Assembly (NCBI GenBank): GCA_015057955.1
Contig: SVDE01000004.1
Coordinates: 1-57,382, forward strand
Reading direction: 5' to 3'
Length of the DNA stretch: 57,382 nucleotides
DNA from: Lachnospiraceae bacterium
Lineage (GTDB): Bacteria; Bacillota; Clostridia; Lachnospirales; Lachnospiraceae
The position numbers and the translations under genes were made by a program. Below the pieces are notes generated by a model. The model was not told where the DNA came from. It ran no database searches and saw only the letters and a program-made list of their open reading frames with translations. This document shows, piece by piece, positions 51,627-57,382 of the stretch (position 1 is its first letter; each line of letters starts with the position of its first letter).

Positions 51627-52271
51627 ATGACTGAGGAAGAGAAAACTTTACATCAGGAAACAGTTGGATCCGATGAAATGACAGAAGAGGCAACAGAAGA
51701 AACCACGGAAGAGGCAGCAGAGGAGATGCCCGAAGAGGAAGGAGCCCAGGAAGAGGCTTCCGGCAAAAAGGAAAGAAAACTCGGGTGGGCAAAGAAAGCC
51801 AAGGAAAAAGCTTCCAAGGCTGATGAAGAAAAGGAAGCACAGGCCAAGCTCCTCGCCGAGGCAAATGACAGATATACAAGGCTGTTCGCGGAATTTGACA
51901 ACTACCGTAAGCGCACGGACAAGGAAAAATCAGCAATGTTCGGCATGGGGGCAAAAGATGTTCTGGAAAAGATACTCCCCATTGTGGACAGCTTTGAAAG
52001 AGGTCTGGGGCTTGTTGAGGAAGAAGACAAAAATGATCCGTTCGAAGTCGGAATGGAAAAGATATATAAGCAGTTCCTTCAGGTTCTCGAGAGCATTGGG
52101 GTAACGCAGATCGAAGCGGTCGGCCACGAATTCGATCCCAACTTCCATAACGCAGTGATGCATGTGGATGACGAGAGCGTCGGTGAGAACATCATCGTGG
52201 AGGAATTCCAAAAAGGCTACATGTACAAAGACACATTACTGAGACCGAGCATGGTCAAGGTTGCAAATTAA
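51627..52271 (+). CDS. grpE: Nucleotide exchange factor GrpE
   Basis: Cochaperone that releases ADP from DnaK, 214 residues. A long Glu/Thr-rich, disordered N-terminus (about 1-70) precedes the coiled coil and the conserved FAEFDNYRKRTDKEK and DVLEKILPIVDSFERGL segments. The C-terminal beta domain contains GHEFDPNFHNAVMHV and ends in the GYMYKDTLLRPSMVKV motif. The weak ribosome site AAAGGCGG lies 8 bases before the ATG. Confidence 0.94.
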   Translation: MTEEEKTLHQETVGSDEMTEEATEETTEEAAEEMPEEEGAQEEASGKKERKLGWAKKAKEKASKADEEKEAQAKLLAEANDRYTRLFAEFDNYRKRTDKEKSAMFGMGAKDVLEKILPIVDSFERGLGLVEEEDKNDPFEVGMEKIYKQFLQVLESIGVTQIEAVGHEFDPNFHNAVMHVDDESVGENIIVEEFQKGYMYKDTLLRPSMVKVAN

Positions 52272-54191
<1,920 letters not shown>

Positions 54192-54228
54192 TATAACATG
54201 AAAGCCGGTCAAGGCATAAAGTAAAACG

Positions 54229-54261
54229 GATTCGTGGCGGTCCTTGAGACCGCCACGAATC
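54229..54261 (+). other. Long stem-loop between dnaK and dnaJ
   Basis: Perfect 14-bp stem (54229-54242 with 54248-54261) and loop CTTGA, with only a weak GTTTT a few bases later. It may be an RNA-stability or partial-termination element that lowers dnaJ relative to dnaK. Confidence 0.75.
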
Positions 54262-54296
54262 TCCGCGTTTTCACAGTATAAACAAGAGGTTCAAAC

Positions 54297-55385
54297 ATGG
54301 CGGATAAGCGTGATTATTATGAGGTCCTTGGAGTCGACAGGAATGCAGACCAGGAAACCATAAAGAAAGCATACAGACAGCTGGCCAAGAAATATCATCC
54401 GGATGCAAATCCCGGAGATAAGGAAGCTGAGGCAAAGTTCAAGGAAGCATCAGAGGCATATGGTATATTGAGCGACCCCGAGAAGAAGGCACAGTATGAC
54501 AGATTCGGTCATTCGGCGTTTGAGAGCGGCGGCGGTGCCAACTACTATCAGAACATGAACTTCGATGATATCTTCGGAAGCTTCAGCGACATCTTTTCAG
54601 GAATGTTCGGGGGTGGAGGCGCTACCCGCAGAAGAAACCCTACCGGTCCGCAGAATGGCCAGAATGTACTTACTTCAGTACGGCTCTCATTTGAAGAAGC
54701 AGTTTTCGGAGCGGAGAAGACCGTCGAGATCAACTTCAAGGAAACATGCGCCTCTTGTTCGGGAACCGGAGCCAAGGCAGGAACATCTCCCGAGAAATGT
54801 ACAAAGTGCGGGGGTACTGGCCGCGTAACGATCACAAGACAGTCCCTCTTCGGAATGATGAGGGAAGAGCAGGCATGCCCTGACTGTAACGGAACCGGTC
54901 AGATAATAAAGGAGAAATGTCCTGACTGCCGTGGACTTGGCTACAAACCGACCAGAAAGAAGATATCCGTCAAGATCCCCGCAGGAATAGAAGCAGGCCA
55001 GAGAGTCCGCGTCGCCGGACAGGGTGAACCGGGCTTAAGAGGAGGCGCCAGAGGAGACCTTCTCGTTGAAGTGAACGTAATGCGTCATGATCTGTTCGAA
55101 AGGGACGGAGTAAACCTGTTCTCAGAGATGGACATATCATTTGCTGATGCAGCACTCGGCGGGGACATCAAAGTAAGGACCATAGACGGAGACGTACTGT
55201 TCCCGATCAAAGCCGGAACACAGACAGGCACTACGATCAGGCTGAAAGGCAAGGGCGTACCTTATCTCAACAATAAAGACAGAAGAGGCGACCAGTATAC
55301 AAGGCTTGTGGTGGATGTGCCTAAACATCTTAATTCAAAACAGAAAGAAGCACTTAAGGCTTTCAAGGCCGCAATGGAGAAATAA
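54297..55385 (+). CDS. dnaJ: Chaperone DnaJ (Hsp40)
   Basis: DnaK cochaperone that delivers substrates and stimulates ATP hydrolysis. The 362-residue protein has a J domain with HPD at residues 34-36, a Gly/Phe-rich linker (about 75-115), four zinc-binding CxxCxGxG repeats ([32 protein letters not shown]) and the C-terminal substrate domain. AGAGG precedes the ATG. The stop overlaps the start of prmA (TAATG). Confidence 0.97.
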   Translation: MADKRDYYEVLGVDRNADQETIKKAYRQLAKKYHPDANPGDKEAEAKFKEASEAYGILSDPEKKAQYDRFGHSAFESGGGANYYQNMNFDDIFGSFSDIFSGMFGGGGATRRRNPTGPQNGQNVLTSVRLSFEEAVFGAEKTVEINFKETCASCSGTGAKAGTSPEKCTKCGGTGRVTITRQSLFGMMREEQACPDCNGTGQIIKEKCPDCRGLGYKPTRKKISVKIPAGIEAGQRVRVAGQGEPGLRGGARGDLLVEVNVMRHDLFERDGVNLFSEMDISFADAALGGDIKVRTIDGDVLFPIKAGTQTGTTIRLKGKGVPYLNNKDRRGDQYTRLVVDVPKHLNSKQKEALKAFKAAMEK

Positions 55386-56356
55386 TGATCTGGGAAAAAT
55401 ATACGATCAGGACGACAACAAAGGATGCGGAGATCGTAAGCGCTCTGCTTACGGACTACGGCATCAATGATGTAGAGATAGAAAACAATGTCCAGCTGAC
55501 GGATGAAGAACTTAATCAGATGTATGCTGATTTTGTCAAGGAGCTTCCTGAAGATGACGGAACATGCTTCATCAACTTTTTCCTTGAGGCGCAGGACGGT
55601 GAGACACCTGAAGACAGAAAGAACCGTCTGGAACAGATAAAAGAAGGCCTTTCCCAGGATCAGGAAATGTTCGGGCTTGATCCCATGGAGTTTTCTTCAG
55701 AGACTCTGAATTCTGAAGACTGGGAAAACAAATGGAAGGAATACTTTAAGCCTTTCACTGTTGATGATATCCTTATCAAGCCTACATGGGAGAGCATACC
55801 CGAAGGTATCAGCTGCAAATATCTGATCGAGATAGACCCGGGCATGGCATTCGGTACCGGCATGCATGAAACTACCAGGCTCTGCCTCAGGGGTATAGGA
55901 AAATACATGAAAGAAGGGGACAGTGTGCTGGACCTTGGCTGCGGAAGCGGCATTCTTTCCATTGGCGCGCTGAAAAAAGGCGCATCGCATGCTGAAGCTG
56001 TTGACATAGATCCGCAGGCCACACAGGTCGCAGCGGAGAATTTCGCATCGAACAGCATACCTGAAAGCGATTACTGCATACATACCGGAAACATACTTAA
56101 ATGTGACAGCCTTAAGGAAATGTTTGCGGCAGAACCTTTTGACATTGTGCTTGCGAACATACTTGCTGACGTCATAGAGCCGCTCTCGGCAGAAGTCCAC
56201 CGCTACTTAAAGAGCGGAGGCTACTTTATCTCGAGCGGCATCATAGACATGAAAGAACAGCTGATAGTTGACGCGGTGAAGGCAAATCCTGAACTTGAAT
56301 TCATAGCTGTTGAAACAGACGGCGAATGGCGTAGCGTAGTCGCACGCAGAAAATAA
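55385..56356 (+). CDS. prmA: Ribosomal protein L11 methyltransferase
   Basis: S-adenosylmethionine-dependent enzyme that methylates ribosomal protein L11. The 323-residue protein has an N-terminal substrate-recognition domain and a C-terminal methyltransferase domain. Visible motifs are DPGMAFGTGMHETTRLCL, the SAM-binding VLDLGCGSGILSIGA and the acceptor-site LANILADVI. Placement after dnaJ and before rsmE is the common Firmicutes order. Confidence 0.95.
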   Translation: MIWEKYTIRTTTKDAEIVSALLTDYGINDVEIENNVQLTDEELNQMYADFVKELPEDDGTCFINFFLEAQDGETPEDRKNRLEQIKEGLSQDQEMFGLDPMEFSSETLNSEDWENKWKEYFKPFTVDDILIKPTWESIPEGISCKYLIEIDPGMAFGTGMHETTRLCLRGIGKYMKEGDSVLDLGCGSGILSIGALKKGASHAEAVDIDPQATQVAAENFASNSIPESDYCIHTGNILKCDSLKEMFAAEPFDIVLANILADVIEPLSAEVHRYLKSGGYFISSGIIDMKEQLIVDAVKANPELEFIAVETDGEWRSVVARRK

Positions 56357-56357
56357 C

Positions 56358-57104
56358 ATGTACCATTTCTTTTCATCACCCGAAAATATTGACGGAGAGA
56401 CAGTCAGGATAACGGGTCCCAGTGTAAATCATATAAAAAATGTGCTTAGGATGAAGCCGGGAGATGAACTGCTGGTAAGTGACGGCGCGGGAACTGATTA
56501 TACATGTACAGTGGAAAGCATGAATGATGAGGAGATCGTGTGCCGGATCACCGGTGAGGGTGAGTCGCTGTCTGAACCTTCGGTCAGATTCTACCTGTTC
56601 CAGGGGCTTCCCAAAGCGGACAAGTTTGAGCACATAATCCAGAAATCCGTTGAACTTGGAGTATATGAGATAATCCCTGTTAAGACCGCAAGGAGCATCG
56701 TAAAATACGATGACAAAAAAGCCAGGGCAAAGAATGAGCGCTGGGGCAAGATCTCCGAAAGCGCTGCAAAACAGAGCCGGCGCGGTATCGTTCCGCAGGT
56801 TAAGGACATATGCACATTTGACGAGGCTGTCAGATTCGTTTCCGATGAGAAGAATGGCATCTCAATGGGGATCATCCCCTATGAGAACTTCAAAGACATG
56901 AACGCAACAAGAGAGATCCTGAGTGAGATCCGTCCCGGAATGAGCGTTGCCATATTTGTTGGGCCTGAGGGCGGATTTGAAGAACAGGAAGTAATAAAGG
57001 CAAATGCAGCCGGCATAAGGAGCATATCCCTCGGAAACAGGATACTTAGGACAGAGACAGCTCCGCTGATGCTGCTCAGTGTCCTGACATTTGCACTGGA
57101 ATAG
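56358..57104 (+). CDS. rsmE: 16S rRNA (uracil-1498-N3)-methyltransferase
   Basis: A 248-residue SPOUT-class methyltransferase that modifies U1498 of 16S rRNA in the assembled small subunit. Key parts: NHIKNVLRMKPGDEL in the N-terminal PUA-like domain, QKSVELGVYEIIPV and SAAKQSRRG, and the knotted SAM site with FVGPEGGFEEQEV and LGNRILRTETAP. It begins 1 base after the prmA stop. Confidence 0.95.
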   Translation: MYHFFSSPENIDGETVRITGPSVNHIKNVLRMKPGDELLVSDGAGTDYTCTVESMNDEEIVCRITGEGESLSEPSVRFYLFQGLPKADKFEHIIQKSVELGVYEIIPVKTARSIVKYDDKKARAKNERWGKISESAAKQSRRGIVPQVKDICTFDEAVRFVSDEKNGISMGIIPYENFKDMNATREILSEIRPGMSVAIFVGPEGGFEEQEVIKANAAGIRSISLGNRILRTETAPLMLLSVLTFALE

Positions 57105-57107
57105 ACT

Positions 57108-57382
57108 ATGGAATGTTATCTTGACAACAGCGCGACAACACGGGTCAGCGACCCGGTTGCGGAAATAATGATAAAAGCAATGAAGGAGGATTTCGGCAAT
57201 CCTTCTTCAAAGCATATTAAGGGTGTGGAGAGCGAGCGTATGCTAAAAGACGCCAGAGAGCAGATCGCCCGCATCCTTAAAGTCAGTGAAAAAAGCATCA
57301 TCTTCACTTCCGGCGGTACTGAATCCAATAACATGGCGCTGATCGGAAGTGCAATGGCAAATGCTCGCAGGGGAAAACATAT
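57108..57382 (+). CDS. Cysteine desulfurase, 5' part only
   Basis: PLP-dependent NifS/IscS-type enzyme cut off by the window end after about 91 codons. The N-terminal YLDNSATTRVS, then FGNPSSKH, and FTSGGTESNN (PLP phosphate-binding region) are diagnostic. It probably supplies sulfur for Fe-S clusters or tRNA thiolation. The catalytic Lys and Cys lie beyond the window. It starts 3 bases after rsmE and is probably in the same operon. Confidence 0.92.
   Translation, partial: MECYLDNSATTRVSDPVAEIMIKAMKEDFGNPSSKHIKGVESERMLKDAREQIARILKVSEKSIIFTSGGTESNNMALIGSAMANARRGKH

Overview
The window looks like chromosome from a Clostridia bacterium, most likely of the family Lachnospiraceae (Butyrivibrio/Roseburia-like relatives). 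This is inferred from several traits: moderate GC, strong AGGAGG-type ribosome sites with some TTG and GTG starts, a V/A-type ATPase operon, a CIRCE-controlled hrcA-grpE-dnaK-dnaJ operon, and secreted proteins built from choline-binding-like NGWW repeats. No rRNA, tRNA, CRISPR array, phage or intact insertion sequence was seen. Species cannot be assigned from reading alone.

Region 1 (1-17046) begins with a GAPDH gene that has its own terminator. It is followed by a tightly packed run of codirectional genes: a CNNM/CorC-type membrane protein, nine V-type ATPase subunits in the order G-C-I-K-F-E-A-B-D, a membrane-anchored polysaccharide deacetylase, an M18 aminopeptidase, a VanZ-like protein and a secreted glucosaminidase with about 18 wall-binding repeats.

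Region 2 (17047-30149) is a cell-surface polymer region. It holds a secreted SGNH hydrolase with the same NGWW repeats and a protein with two complete acyltransferase-3 domains in tandem. It also holds a TagB/TagF-like CDP-glycerol phosphotransferase, a fusion of a YidC/Oxa1-like domain to an LtaS/sulfatase-type domain, a polytopic GT-C-like protein and two more acyltransferase-3 proteins.

Region 3 (30181-44810) is an exopolysaccharide locus with phosphonate genes. It has PEP mutase fused to a nucleotidyltransferase-like domain, phosphonopyruvate decarboxylase, a LicC-like nucleotidyltransferase, two LicD proteins, an unassigned NAD(P)-binding enzyme, an epimerase, a phosphoesterase and an acetyltransferase. 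Further along are a DUF4422 transferase, a Wzy-like polymerase, a GT2, a Wzx-like flippase and a Wzz-like protein with a probable dead BY-kinase tail. Read together, the genes suggest a glycan decorated with a nucleotide-activated phosphonate. No AEP transaminase (PhnW) is present, so the final phosphonate may not be 2-aminoethylphosphonate.

Region 4 (44826-57382) starts with a convergent acyltransferase-3 gene and the decayed remains of another. Next comes an amino-sugar operon, nagB - YvcK-like - left-handed beta-helix protein - glmM, that would balance fructose-6-phosphate against UDP-GlcNAc. It ends with the heat-shock operon hrcA-grpE-dnaK-dnaJ-prmA-rsmE and a truncated cysteine desulfurase. 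The heat-shock operon is preceded by a perfect CIRCE and a second, degenerate CIRCE lying over the -35 box.

The most unusual elements are the YidC-like/sulfatase fusion, the phosphonate-glycan locus with an unassigned oxidoreductase, the two-headed acyltransferase and the tandem CIRCE.
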